Assembly: GCA_964433875.1 (NCBI GenBank)
Contig: CAYSSO010000001.1
Coordinates: 62,001 to 126,000 of the forward strand
Source of the DNA: Athalassotoga sp964433875
GTDB taxonomy: Bacteria; Thermotogota; Thermotogae; Mesoaciditogales; Mesoaciditogaceae
Direction: 5' to 3'
Length of the DNA: 64,000 nt
The translations under genes were made by a program, and so were the position numbers. The notes beneath the pieces were generated by a model. It made no database searches. It saw only the letters and a program-made list of their open reading frames with translations, and was not told where the DNA came from. Positions 42,574-51,823 of this stretch are shown one piece after another (positions within the stretch are counted from its first letter, which is position 1; each line of letters starts with the position of its first letter).

Positions 42574-43400
42574 TAAAGTTCATTGGCATAGATTTAGACG
42601 GTACGCTGCTCAATTCTGAAAAAGAAATATCTCAAGAAAATTTGAAAGCCATCGAAACGGCTGAAAAATCTGGCATCAAAGTTACGATCTTCACAGGCAG
42701 ATCGTTAATTGCCGCCGAAGAGTACCTCAACGCCATTTCGTCTGACATACCCGGCGTCTTTCAAAATGGAGCCTTTATTTCTACGATAAAGTCAAGAAGG
42801 GTCATCAAAAAGATCACCCTTTCTCGAAGATGCGCCCAGGAGATAATATCCGCGGCCAAAAGGTACGATCTGTTCGTCATCTTATTCACTAATTTTATAG
42901 AGACTCCTGACATGGTACACGATAAAGAATGGCCAGAAGGTTCAAATTACACGGGGTATTTTGAAAGAAATGCTTACAGGATGGTAAAAGTTTCCGATAT
43001 CATCAATTGCGTAGGCGAAGAGGTAAGTGAAATATCGATCGTTGGAGATTTTGAAAAAATAAAGGCCGCGCAAAGGGAGATAAAATGCACGGATTATACC
43101 ATGATCCTAAGCACTCTTTTTTCAAACAACAACGAAGCCTTTGTCGAATGTTTTGGACCCGGATGTGGTAAAGAAAGGGCCTTTGAATTCCTTATCGAAT
43201 TTCTCGGCATACAGAGATCGCAGACAGCCTTTATAGGAGACAATTACAACGATCTCGAAGTATTAAAGGTTGCCGGCTATCCGATTGTGATGGGAAATTC
43301 CTATGCTCCTCAAGAACTTCTTAAAATAGCGAAGTATGTAACATCTTCAAATGACGATAATGGAGTCGCAAGGGCAATAGAGCACATACTAAATCTTTAA
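42570..43400 (+). CDS. HAD-superfamily phosphatase, Cof type
   Basis: 276 residues. Motif I 'FIGIDLDGTLLNSEKEIS' is at residue 3, motif II 'KVTIFTGRSL' near 39 and motif IV 'AFIGDNYNDLEVLKVAGYPI' near 218, with a large C2-type cap between. Cof-type enzymes dephosphorylate sugar phosphates or nucleotides in the cytoplasm. The ATG is set by the four-base overlap with rpiB; a longer frame to 42390 only runs through rpiB. It ends with a 12-base convergent overlap with mrnC. Confidence 0.9.
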   Translation: MIKFIGIDLDGTLLNSEKEISQENLKAIETAEKSGIKVTIFTGRSLIAAEEYLNAISSDIPGVFQNGAFISTIKSRRVIKKITLSRRCAQEIISAAKRYDLFVILFTNFIETPDMVHDKEWPEGSNYTGYFERNAYRMVKVSDIINCVGEEVSEISIVGDFEKIKAAQREIKCTDYTMILSTLFSNNNEAFVECFGPGCGKERAFEFLIEFLGIQRSQTAFIGDNYNDLEVLKVAGYPIVMGNSYAPQELLKIAKYVTSSNDDNGVARAIEHILNL

Positions 43401-43748
43401 AGACAGAGAAAGTATCTCTTCAAGCCTTTCAGATCTGCCTGAAAGAAAAAGATATCCTATTACGCTTTCCAAAGCAGTCGCTTTTCTGTAAGAGGGATCT
43501 TTGCTTCTCGGACTTTTTAAATTTCTTCCTCTCATCGCTATCTCTTTTTCATCCTCATGCAAAAACGGCTCGATAAAATCGTATTTCATTGCCTGTGATT
43601 TTGCGTTGACGTGTGCTTTGACCGCTTTACTGTCAAATGAAAAATGTAGCCTGTAATAAAGTTCAAAAACCGCGTCTCCGATGTAGGCAAGATCTTTTGT
43701 TGATATCTCTCTTAGGTCTCTTTTAAATTCTATTCCAAATGCTTTCAT
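43389..43748 (-). CDS. mrnC: Mini-ribonuclease III
   Basis: 119 residues, an RNase III catalytic domain without the double-stranded RNA-binding domain. 'DLAYIGDAVFELYYRLHF' near residue 21 carries the signature acidic residues, and 'YRKATALESVIGYLFLSGR' near 91 has the second catalytic set. It matures 23S rRNA ends in bacteria that have it. The start overlaps the pth stop by four bases. Confidence 0.92.
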   Translation of the reverse strand: MKAFGIEFKRDLREISTKDLAYIGDAVFELYYRLHFSFDSKAVKAHVNAKSQAMKYDFIEPFLHEDEKEIAMRGRNLKSPRSKDPSYRKATALESVIGYLFLSGRSERLEEILSLSLKI

Positions 43749-44299
43749 TTTAACTTCAAAGAGTTGAATCTATTCATCGCCGTATCTATACCATCCTTAA
43801 ATATGACTATCGCCGCTTCAATGGCCCGATCGATCACGCTCTCTACAATTGTAAATTCTTCATCGGTAAATCTTCCGAGTACATGTTCGATGGCGTCAGA
43901 TTTTTTTGGGCCTATTCCTATTCTGATTCTCGGAAAGTTCTCTGTTCCGAGATGCTCGATTATCGATTTAACGCCATTATGCCCTCCGGCTGATCCTGAA
44001 GGCCTTATCCTCATCTTCCCAACTTCAAGATCAAGATCATCGTACACAACCAGCGGAGGATCTATAACATAAAGAGAATTGAAGATCAATCCACTTTGAT
44101 TCATAAAGGTTAAAGGCTTTACGAGAGAAAGTTCAAGACCTTCCGCGATCGTAGAATAAAGAATGTAATCCACCTTTTGAACGGTTTCAAAAGGTGGATA
44201 CTTTTTTAGAAACTTATCGACAAAGATAAAGCCCACATTGTGACGGGTAAAGGCATATTTTTTGCCGGGATTTCCAAGGCCAATTATAAAATTAGACAA
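43745..44299 (-). CDS. pth: Peptidyl-tRNA hydrolase
   Basis: 184 residues: 'FIIGLGNPGKKYAFTRHNVGF' start region with catalytic His20, 'KPLTFMNQSG' near 61, 'VVYDDLDLEVGKMRIR' with the catalytic Asp near 86 and 'GSAGGHNGVKSIIEHLGT' near 102. It frees tRNA from stalled peptidyl-tRNA. It starts directly after the rplY stop, matching the common ctc-pth pairing in bacteria, and overlaps mrnC downstream. Confidence 0.97.
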   Translation of the reverse strand: MSNFIIGLGNPGKKYAFTRHNVGFIFVDKFLKKYPPFETVQKVDYILYSTIAEGLELSLVKPLTFMNQSGLIFNSLYVIDPPLVVYDDLDLEVGKMRIRPSGSAGGHNGVKSIIEHLGTENFPRIRIGIGPKKSDAIEHVLGRFTDEEFTIVESVIDRAIEAAIVIFKDGIDTAMNRFNSLKLK

Positions 44300-44959
44300 T
44301 TATTTCTCCTCTGTTTCTGCCTCTTCTTCTTTCTTACCCTTTGTCTTTATGGCCTCAGGCTCGGAAGTCTCGGCAGTTTCAGGAGTTGCAGGAGCGACAA
44401 CCTCTTCGGCTCTCGGCGCCTTTATCGTTGCTATGACGTCTTCGGGGCCGTGAAGTATCTTTACACCCTCGGGAATCTTTAGATCCTTGACCCTCAAAGA
44501 ATCTCCTATCTTCATGGAAGAGATATCGATCTTTATCTCCTCGATTATCTTCGAAGGCAACGCCTCACCTTCGACGTCTCTTAAAAGCACATCAAGAATT
44601 CCTCCGGCTTTGACTCCTTCGGATTCACCAAAAAGTTCTACAGGCATTTTAAACCTCATCGGTTTGGCCGGATCCGGTTCATAAAGATCAACGTGAATTA
44701 TCTTTCCGTTTACCTTATGAAATTGAACAGATTTTACAAAGACATTCCTCTCTTCGGTACTTCCATTGAGATCTACGGTAAGACGTACAGGAGTCGTTTC
44801 CTTCGCTTTGGAGATAAGAGACTCGATCTCTCCCTGAAGTAATTGGATTTCGAGATTCTCACGATTCGGGCCGTAAACAATGGCAGGAATCTTGCCTACC
44901 TTGACGAGATTTTTTGCTTTTCCTTTTTCCCTTGCATTGGCTTTGAGTTGGACAGCCAT
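44300..44959 (-). CDS. rplY: 50S ribosomal protein L25 (Ctc form)
   Basis: 219 residues. The N-terminal L25 domain ('KNLVKVGKIPAIVYGPNRENL') that binds 5S rRNA is followed by the TL5/Ctc C-terminal beta domain ('RFKMPVELFGESEGVKAGGILDVLLRDVEGEALPSKI' region at about 105-145) and an acidic, Glu-rich tail from about 185. It is a general-stress variant of L25. The gene lies 12 bases after prs and directly before pth; AAGGAGG precedes the ATG. Confidence 0.95.
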   Translation of the reverse strand: MAVQLKANAREKGKAKNLVKVGKIPAIVYGPNRENLEIQLLQGEIESLISKAKETTPVRLTVDLNGSTEERNVFVKSVQFHKVNGKIIHVDLYEPDPAKPMRFKMPVELFGESEGVKAGGILDVLLRDVEGEALPSKIIEEIKIDISSMKIGDSLRVKDLKIPEGVKILHGPEDVIATIKAPRAEEVVAPATPETAETSEPEAIKTKGKKEEEAETEEK

Positions 44960-44971
44960 TTAAATTCCTCC

Positions 44972-45913
44972 TTACTTGAACAGTATGCTAACTGATAAAC
45001 TCTTCCTTATTCTTATCATCGCCTCTCCAAATAAAGAGGCAACGGAGACGGTCTTTATCTTATCAGGTAGTTCATCGTGCGCTATTGTATCGGTAACGTA
45101 GATGGTATCTATGTCTGATTTGTCGAGCATTTCAAGGGCATTTTGAGAAAAAAGCCCATGAGTCGCGCATGCTATAACCTTTGTAGATCCCTTTTGTTTC
45201 AAAAGTTTCGCACCCTCTATCAATGTTCTACCTGTATCTATCATATCATCAAACATTATAGATGACATACCTTCAACATCGCCTATGACATGAAGTACCT
45301 CTGCAACATTCTCCTTTGGCCTTCTTTTATCGAGAATAGCGATCGGTAATCCCATCTTTTCGGCAAATTTTCGGGCACGCTTGACCGCACCGACATCTGG
45401 AGAGACAACAACGGTTTTGTCTTTATCTATACATTCATGCTTTTTCAGAGCCTCAACGAAAACAGGAAAAGACTGTAAATTATCGACAGGGATATCGAAA
45501 AATCCCTGTATTTTCTCGCTATGTAAATCCATCGTCAAAATTCTCGACGCTCCGGCGACAGTCAAAAGATTTGCAACGAGTTTTGCCGTTATCGGATCTC
45601 TCCCACGCGCCTTTCTGTCCTGTCTGGCGTATCCGTAATAGGGGATAACCACCGCTATAGAGCCTGCCGATGCGCGCTTGAGGGCATCTATTAGTATAAG
45701 CAACTCCATAAGATTATCATTTACCGGAGGAGAGGTTGATTGAATTAAAAACACATCATGGCCTCTTACAGTTTCCTCTATCCTCATGTTTATTTCCCCA
45801 TCGGCAAATCTCGATATCTCAACATGAGTTGGACTTACGTTGAGATAGGAGCATATCTTCTCGATCAATGGCCTGTTAGAAGAGCCACCAAGAATCTTCA
45901 TGTCATTTTTCAT
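44972..45913 (-). CDS. prs: Ribose-phosphate pyrophosphokinase (PRPP synthetase)
   Basis: 313 residues: 'SRFADGEINMRIEETVRG' near 35, 'IPYYGYARQDRKARGRDPIT' near 96 (ATP/Mg site), 'TMDLHSEKIQGFF' near 131 and the PRPP loop 'MFDDMIDTGRTL' near 219. It makes PRPP from ribose 5-phosphate and ATP, which serves pncB among others. Its start overlaps the end of glmU by 11 bases; GAGGAG lies 8 bases before the ATG. Confidence 0.97.
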   Translation of the reverse strand: MKNDMKILGGSSNRPLIEKICSYLNVSPTHVEISRFADGEINMRIEETVRGHDVFLIQSTSPPVNDNLMELLILIDALKRASAGSIAVVIPYYGYARQDRKARGRDPITAKLVANLLTVAGASRILTMDLHSEKIQGFFDIPVDNLQSFPVFVEALKKHECIDKDKTVVVSPDVGAVKRARKFAEKMGLPIAILDKRRPKENVAEVLHVIGDVEGMSSIMFDDMIDTGRTLIEGAKLLKQKGSTKVIACATHGLFSQNALEMLDKSDIDTIYVTDTIAHDELPDKIKTVSVASLFGEAMIRIRKSLSVSILFK

Positions 45914-47246
45914 CGGATTTTCTCCTCTTTACCCAGTCCTCTTTGTTAACCTGTCTCGCTCTTCCAAGAGCGAGGGCATTGGGCGGAACATCCTCCGTTA
46001 TTGTTGAGCCGGCTCCAACGAAAGCGTTATCACCTATCGTGATCGGGGCAACAAGTGCCGTGTTTGAGCCTATGAAAGCGTTTTTACCTATAAAGGTCTG
46101 ATTTTTTTTGACCCCGTCATAGTTGCATGTTATGGTACCAGCACCTACGTTCGTGTTTTCTCCTACAGTCGCATCTCCAAGATACGTAAGATGCTGGGCC
46201 TTAACATTATCAAAAAGGTGGGAATTCTTTACCTCAACGTAATTTCCAACCTTTACATTATTCTCTATAACAGTTCCGGGCCTTAGACGGGAAAATGGTC
46301 CTATTGAACAATTCTCTCCAATAACCGCCCCATTGCAATCAGAACTTATCACTGAACTCTTTCTTCCGATCTTGCAATCTAATATCGTCGTGTAAGGGCC
46401 AACTGTGGATCCGGACGATATTTCGGTTTTCCCGTATATAAAAGTAAATGGTTTTACGGTTACTCCGGCTTCTATTCTTACATCGGGACCTATAAAGGTG
46501 GTATCCGGATCTTCGATGGTGACGCCTGAATCCATAAGGGCAAAATTCACAATCTCTCTCGCACGTTTTATTAAGGCGGAAAGTTCACGCTGCGTGTTAA
46601 CTCCCATAACGATATTAGGATCCGTCGTTTCAATTGCTTCGACTTCAAAATCACTATTTGCGAGTATCTCTATCGAATCTGTAAGATAATATTCTCCCTT
46701 TTTGTTATCATTTTTTATCTTTTCAAGAGCGTAAAGCAAAGCCTCGGAGTTAAAGGCATAAACACCACTGTTTACTTCTTTTATAGATTTTATCTCATCT
46801 GTGGCATCTGTTTCTTCAACGATTCTTTCAACTTTTCCTTTCTTTCTCAAAATTCTTCCATATCCGAATGGATTTGGAAGTAAAGCCGTCAAAATCGCCA
46901 AATCGGCCTTGGAATCAAAGAGTTTTTTTAAGATCTCGGCTGAGATCAATGGCATATCGCCATAAAGTATCAAAATCCTTCCATTCAAAAAAGGCAACGC
47001 AGATTTAACGGCATCGGCCGTTCCGAGTTGTTCTTTTTGAATGAAGATCTTCACATCTTTAAGAAAAGGATATATCTCCTCGGCCGAATGACCAATTACT
47101 ACCCCTATTTCATCGGCACCGGCCGATCTCGCGGCATCGATAACCCAATTTATGAGAGGCTTTCCAAGTACCTCATGAACAACCTTTGGCTTCGGAGTGT
47201 TCATTCTCTTCCCCAATCCTCCGGCCAAAATGAGCGCTTTATTCAT
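45903..47246 (-). CDS. glmU: Bifunctional UDP-N-acetylglucosamine pyrophosphorylase / glucosamine-1-phosphate N-acetyltransferase
   Basis: 447 residues. The N-terminal uridyltransferase opens with 'LILAGGLGKRMNTPKPKVVH' and has 'LYGDMPLI' near 95. The C-terminal left-handed beta-helix of hexapeptide repeats has 'GPFSRLRPGTVIENNVKVG', 'VGAGTITCNYDG' and 'SNTALVAPITIGDNAFVGAG'. It makes UDP-GlcNAc for cell wall synthesis. glmU-prs-rplY-pth is a frequent bacterial order. It starts 41 bases after the ruvA stop. Confidence 0.97.
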   Translation of the reverse strand: MNKALILAGGLGKRMNTPKPKVVHEVLGKPLINWVIDAARSAGADEIGVVIGHSAEEIYPFLKDVKIFIQKEQLGTADAVKSALPFLNGRILILYGDMPLISAEILKKLFDSKADLAILTALLPNPFGYGRILRKKGKVERIVEETDATDEIKSIKEVNSGVYAFNSEALLYALEKIKNDNKKGEYYLTDSIEILANSDFEVEAIETTDPNIVMGVNTQRELSALIKRAREIVNFALMDSGVTIEDPDTTFIGPDVRIEAGVTVKPFTFIYGKTEISSGSTVGPYTTILDCKIGRKSSVISSDCNGAVIGENCSIGPFSRLRPGTVIENNVKVGNYVEVKNSHLFDNVKAQHLTYLGDATVGENTNVGAGTITCNYDGVKKNQTFIGKNAFIGSNTALVAPITIGDNAFVGAGSTITEDVPPNALALGRARQVNKEDWVKRRKSDEK

Positions 47247-47287
47247 TCCCGATCACCCATCACATTATACAACTTTTCAACGCCAAT

Positions 47288-47848
47288 TCATACTTTCCTT
47301 AAAATGGAAAGGGCGCCTTTAACGATCTCTTCAAGATTTTTTCCGCTGGCGGCCGCTTTTTCCACCGCCACAAATGCATCGTTGCGTGAAAACCCTAAAG
47401 CGATAAGCGTCTCAACGGCCTCTCCAAGATTAGGATTCAATTGAGAAGGCCTTAACTTCCCCGAAAGTTCAAGTATTATCCTTTCGGCAGTTTTCTGCCC
47501 GATGCCCGGTAAAGAACTGAGAAATTTTACATCCTTTGTTTCAACGGCAGAAGAAAAATTTTGAAGGTCGAGAACCTCCATTATTTTTAGCGCATTTTTC
47601 TTTCCAATACCGTTAACGCTTGTCAAAATATCGTAAAGATATCTCTCCTCCTCATTTAGAAATCCTACAAGTTCTACTGGTTCTCCTTCTTTTACATCCT
47701 CACGTATATATACAAGCGTTTCTTCTCCCTCATTTAGAAGTTCAAGGTCCTTTGAAGTCATGACAATCTCGTAGAGTATATTTCCAGCATCAAGGACAAA
47801 ACGGCCTGGGTCTTTTTTGATTATTTTACCGCGCAGCGCCCATATCAC
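47288..47848 (-). CDS. ruvA: Holliday junction branch migration protein RuvA
   Basis: About 186 residues: the N-terminal OB domain 'VIWALRGKIIKKDPGRFVLD', two helix-hairpin-helix motifs ('LTSVNGIGKKNALKIME' and 'LSSLPGIGQKTAERII') that bind DNA junction arms, and the C-terminal RuvB-contact domain ('TLIALGFSRNDAFVAVEKAA'). The GTG at 47848 forms a GTGA overlap with the folC stop and gives the normal family length. ruvB and ruvC are not nearby. Confidence 0.94.
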   Translation of the reverse strand: MIWALRGKIIKKDPGRFVLDAGNILYEIVMTSKDLELLNEGEETLVYIREDVKEGEPVELVGFLNEEERYLYDILTSVNGIGKKNALKIMEVLDLQNFSSAVETKDVKFLSSLPGIGQKTAERIILELSGKLRPSQLNPNLGEAVETLIALGFSRNDAFVAVEKAAASGKNLEEIVKGALSILRKV

Positions 47849-49167
47849 GTTTCGGACTTCACACCCCTTAAAAAACTCCTTGCAAATCCAACAGTGTAAA
47901 AAGATCCAGTTATAACCGAGATCGCATTTTCTTTCTTTGAGATATTCGTGCAAATATCCGTTGCTTCCTCTATTTCTTTTATGAAACCTATGTTGTCGTA
48001 ATGTCTTACGGCCCAATCGTATATCTCAAAAGGATCCTTGGCGCGCTCATTTCTCGGCGATGTCAGGTAAATTCTTTTAAACATTGGATCGATTATCTCT
48101 ATCATGCGTTTGTAATCTTTATCATTCAAAATTCCAACGACTGCGTTCATCTGTCTGGACGGAAAGTAAAGTTTAAGGTTTTTTCTGAGCATCTCCATCG
48201 CAGGTGCGTTATGGGCCACATCCAAAATTATCGTTGAATCGGATGGGAACCATTCAAATCTTCCTTCCCACGGTATCGTGAAGATCGTTTTGTAAATCTT
48301 ATCTCTGTCTATCTTTATAAATTCTATCTCGTCGAGATATTCGATGACGGCAAGAGATATAGAGATATTATTCATCGCCGCAAGTCCATTCATCCTTGTT
48401 TCGAGGGAAAGTTTCAATCTTCTACCGACAAAATCAAAAGCATTTCTCGCAAATTCTATTCTTTTGACGATGTATCTGAAATCTTTTCCTATACGCCTGA
48501 CCTCAGAATTCAATTCCTTAGCCCTGTTCATTATCACTCTTAAAGGCTCCGCTTTGTATTCTCCCGTTATAACCGGCGACCTGGCCTTTATTATCCCTGA
48601 CTTTTCAAAGGCTATTTGAGAAAGGGTATTTCCAAGGACATTCATGTGATCGTAATCTATTATCGTTATAACTGAACAGAGCGGATCATCGACCACATTT
48701 GTGGCATCAAATCTCCCACCCATTCCCACCTCTGAAACGACGACATCTACTTTTTGATCTTTAAAGTACAAGAAAGCCATAGCCGTAACGATTTCAAAAA
48801 ATGTCGGCTTCATTCCAGGATCTGCAGACATTCCGTCCGCTTCTTTTATAACTCTTTCGTATACCTCAACGGCTCGATCCTCGGGTATGAAGATATCGTC
48901 TATTCTAATTCTTTCCCTGAAAGTTTCGAGATGCGGAGAAAAATAAGTTCCAACCTTAAGTCCATGAGAAGTCAAAAGTTTCCCTATCGTTCTCGTGACA
49001 GTTCCCTTGCCATTTGTGCCGGTTACATGAATGTATCTAAAACTCTTTTGAGGATTACCAAGCCTCTCGAGTAATTTTTCTATCCTGTCAAGACCAAGCC
49101 TTATTTTGGCTTCAGGATGGAATGAGAACAGCCTGCTTATCATTTCTTCGTAATTCAATGCGATCAT
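47845..49167 (-). CDS. folC: Folylpolyglutamate synthase / dihydrofolate synthase
   Basis: 440 residues of the Mur-ligase fold: P-loop 'VTGTNGKGTVTRTIG' near 48, 'YFSPHLETFRERIRID' near 75, 'FEIVTAMAFLYFKDQKVDVV' near 123 and 'ILDVAHNAPAMEML' near 311. It adds glutamate to dihydropteroate and folates. The ATG overlaps the valS stop (ATGA), and the TGA overlaps ruvA, so valS-folC-ruvA is a coupled set. The valS-folC pair is common in bacteria. Confidence 0.95.
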   Translation of the reverse strand: MIALNYEEMISRLFSFHPEAKIRLGLDRIEKLLERLGNPQKSFRYIHVTGTNGKGTVTRTIGKLLTSHGLKVGTYFSPHLETFRERIRIDDIFIPEDRAVEVYERVIKEADGMSADPGMKPTFFEIVTAMAFLYFKDQKVDVVVSEVGMGGRFDATNVVDDPLCSVITIIDYDHMNVLGNTLSQIAFEKSGIIKARSPVITGEYKAEPLRVIMNRAKELNSEVRRIGKDFRYIVKRIEFARNAFDFVGRRLKLSLETRMNGLAAMNNISISLAVIEYLDEIEFIKIDRDKIYKTIFTIPWEGRFEWFPSDSTIILDVAHNAPAMEMLRKNLKLYFPSRQMNAVVGILNDKDYKRMIEIIDPMFKRIYLTSPRNERAKDPFEIYDWAVRHYDNIGFIKEIEEATDICTNISKKENAISVITGSFYTVGFARSFLRGVKSET

Positions 49168-51743
49168 TCCTTTAATTTTCTCAATGTGCTGTCAAGCCGT
49201 CTTAAAGTTTTTTCAAGTTCGGCCCTTTCTTCCCTTGCTTTCTGGACAACGTCTTCAGAAGCCTTCTTCACGAACTCTTCATTCGATAATCTTGCATTTA
49301 ACTTTCTAAATTCTTCGGTAGCCTTGACTATTTTCGAGTTAAGCCTCGCGATCTCTCCATTAAAATCAAAGTGCTCATCCATAACCACGAATACCTCGGT
49401 CTCAGAGTTGACAGATGCCGTCATGCCCTTTTTGGGCTTTATTCGAGATACATTGACATCTAAAGCATTTGTAAGTTTGGATATATACTTTTCGACCGGC
49501 GAATCCTTTGGCCATACGTTCTTTGTCATGACTATGTTTATTTTGGTCGAAAGAGGAAGGTCAAGATCCGATCTTACGTTTCTTACTCCCCTTACCGTCT
49601 CCATGAAGAAATCGAAATTATCATCCTCAAAATAAAATTCTTCATCCGTTTCAGGCCATTTCGACGTTATTAAAATCCCATCAAAGAAATTAGACCATAT
49701 TTCTTCAGATATAAAGGGCATAAATGGGTGCAAAAGTTTTAAACTTACATTCAAGACGTAAAGGAGTACATATTTTGTGTTTTCATTCAATTTTGGATCT
49801 TCGAGTTGAACCTTCGAAAGTTCTATGTACCAGTCGCAAAAATCTCCCCAGAAGAAATCGTATATCTCGTGAGATGCTATGTTGTAATCGTAAGAATCGA
49901 TCGAGTCTGTAACTCTTCTAATAACTTCATTCGATCTCGAAAGAATCCATCTATCGGCCATCGTGAGCCCCTGAGGCTTTGACACTTTTGTGCCCTTTGT
50001 GTTCATTTCGACAAATCTGCTCGCATTCCATATTTTGTTTGAAAAATGCATGTAAGATTCGAAGACCCGCTCGTCTAAACTTATATCTCTCCCCTGGGCT
50101 GCAAGCATCGCCAAAGCCATTCTCATCGCATCGGCTCCATACTTTGAAATAACCTCATTGGGATCTATCCCGTTTCCGAGAGACTTCGACATCTTCCGTC
50201 CAAATTTGTCCCTTACGAGTTGGTGAATGTAAACGTCGTGGAACGGGACATCTTCCATGAACTCGAGTCCCATAACGATCATGCGCGCGACCCAGAAAAA
50301 TATTATATCGAATCCGGTAACGAGTAAATCTGTTGGATAAAATTTCTCAAGGTCTTCAGTTTTTTCCGGCCATCCAAGCGTTGAAAATGGCCAAAGTGCC
50401 GATGAAAACCATGTATCGAGCACGTCTTTGTCCTGATGAATATTCGTAGATCCACATTTCTCGCACTTGTCCGGCGTCGTTTCAGACACAGTTAAATGTC
50501 CGCAATCATCGCAGTACCATACGGGAATCCTATGACCCCACCAAAGTTGACGGGAAATACACCAATCGTGTACGTCTTCCATCCAGTTAAGGTACACCTT
50601 TTCCCACCTTTCTGGATGAAACTTTACTTTTCCTTCTTTAACAGCCTTGATGGCGGGATCGGCGAGTTTTTTCATGCTTACAAACCATTGATCAGAAAGT
50701 TTTGGCTCTACAACTGTATGGCATCTGTAACAATGTCCTACGGAATGGTTATAATTTTCTATCTTGACAAGATAGCCATTGATTTCAAGATCTTTTACTA
50801 TTTCCTTTCTTGCCTCTTCCCTTGTCATTCCGTTATAACGTCCCTCAAACCTTATTCGCGCGCCGTCGTCCAATATCTCTACAAATTCAAGATTATGCTT
50901 TTTACCGATTTCAAAGTCATTTGGATCGTGGGCAGGGGTAACCTTCAAGGCTCCCGTTCCAAAAGACATATCAACGTAATCATCCGCTATCACTGGTACG
51001 ACCCTTCCGACAAGAGGCAGAATGGCGTGCTTTCCTATGAGATCTTTGTATCTTTCATCTTTAGGATTGACCGCTACCGCCGTGTCTCCAAGCATGGTCT
51101 CCGGTCTTGTGGTCGCTATAACGATGCTGCCACCTTCCTGAATTGGATATCTTATATGATAGAGTTTTGAGTTTTCATCTTCATACTCGATCTCTTCATT
51201 CGAAAGGACGGTTCCGCAACTTGGACACCAGTTTACCATGTACTTACCCTTGTATATTAACCCTTTCTTGTAAAGAGAAACGAAGACCTTTCTTACGGCC
51301 CTACTCAATCCTTCATCGAGGGTAAACCTCTCTCTCGACCAGTCGCAGGAAGCCCCCATTGCCTCGATCTGGGATCTTATCTTTTGTCTGTACTCTCGAG
51401 CCCATTCCCATGTTATTTTGACGAATTCGTCGTATCCCAATTCTTCCTTTGTCTTGCCCTCCGAGGCGAGTTGCTTTACAACCATATTTTGCGTTGCAAT
51501 CCCCGCATGATCCTCGCCGGGAAGCCATAGCGTTTCCTTTCCTTTCATCCTCTGATATCTTGTTACGATATCCTGGAGGACTATGTTAAGAGCATGTCCC
51601 ATGTGCAGGACATTCGTTATATTAGGAGGCGGGATTACTATCGAAAACCTTTCGTTGCCCGGTTTGGGCTTAAAAGCCCCGCTTTCTTCCCATTTTTTAT
51701 ACCATTTTTTCTCGCTTTCGTAAGGAGAATAAAATTTATCCAC
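49164..51743 (-). CDS. valS: Valyl-tRNA synthetase
   Basis: 859 residues, class I: HIGH-type 'NVLHMGHALN' near 44, CP1 editing domain with 'TTRPETMLGDTAVAVNP' near 215, zinc-type Cys pairs 'CDDCGH' and 'CEKCGS' near 415-435, KMSKS in 'FGRKMSKSLGNG' near 520, and a C-terminal coiled coil ('RLNSKIVKATEEFRKL') that contacts tRNA. The GTG at 51743 is the only possible start before an in-frame stop at 51756-51758. The nearest good Shine-Dalgarno is 23 bases away, separated by a hairpin. Confidence 0.97.
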   Translation of the reverse strand: MDKFYSPYESEKKWYKKWEESGAFKPKPGNERFSIVIPPPNITNVLHMGHALNIVLQDIVTRYQRMKGKETLWLPGEDHAGIATQNMVVKQLASEGKTKEELGYDEFVKITWEWAREYRQKIRSQIEAMGASCDWSRERFTLDEGLSRAVRKVFVSLYKKGLIYKGKYMVNWCPSCGTVLSNEEIEYEDENSKLYHIRYPIQEGGSIVIATTRPETMLGDTAVAVNPKDERYKDLIGKHAILPLVGRVVPVIADDYVDMSFGTGALKVTPAHDPNDFEIGKKHNLEFVEILDDGARIRFEGRYNGMTREEARKEIVKDLEINGYLVKIENYNHSVGHCYRCHTVVEPKLSDQWFVSMKKLADPAIKAVKEGKVKFHPERWEKVYLNWMEDVHDWCISRQLWWGHRIPVWYCDDCGHLTVSETTPDKCEKCGSTNIHQDKDVLDTWFSSALWPFSTLGWPEKTEDLEKFYPTDLLVTGFDIIFFWVARMIVMGLEFMEDVPFHDVYIHQLVRDKFGRKMSKSLGNGIDPNEVISKYGADAMRMALAMLAAQGRDISLDERVFESYMHFSNKIWNASRFVEMNTKGTKVSKPQGLTMADRWILSRSNEVIRRVTDSIDSYDYNIASHEIYDFFWGDFCDWYIELSKVQLEDPKLNENTKYVLLYVLNVSLKLLHPFMPFISEEIWSNFFDGILITSKWPETDEEFYFEDDNFDFFMETVRGVRNVRSDLDLPLSTKINIVMTKNVWPKDSPVEKYISKLTNALDVNVSRIKPKKGMTASVNSETEVFVVMDEHFDFNGEIARLNSKIVKATEEFRKLNARLSNEEFVKKASEDVVQKAREERAELEKTLRRLDSTLRKLKE

Positions 51744-51750
51744 CCACCTC

Positions 51751-51774
51751 GTGACCTACGTCACTTCCTCCTTT
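51751..51774 (-). promoter_or_regulatory. valS leader: distant ribosome site with intervening hairpin
   Basis: AAAGGAGG (51767-51774) precedes the valS GTG by 23 bases. Between them GTGAC-GTAG-GTCAC (51751-51764) can fold. Folded, the effective distance falls to about 9 bases. A GAGGTGG directly abutting the GTG is too close to act normally. Function inferred only. Confidence 0.45.
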
Positions 51775-51823
51775 CAAGATTACACGCCAAAAAATATCCG
51801 TCCATTATTTTCAGTATATTCTA

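Noticed and set aside
47849..48016. 56-residue N-terminal extension of RuvA
   Set aside because: It runs antisense-free inside folC in another frame; RuvA families start at 'VIWALRGKI', here GTG 47848 overlapping the folC stop.
51744..51823. T-box riboswitch upstream of valS
   Set aside because: Only about 80 bases separate valS from the preceding gene, with no T-box antiterminator sequence or terminator; only a small hairpin is present.
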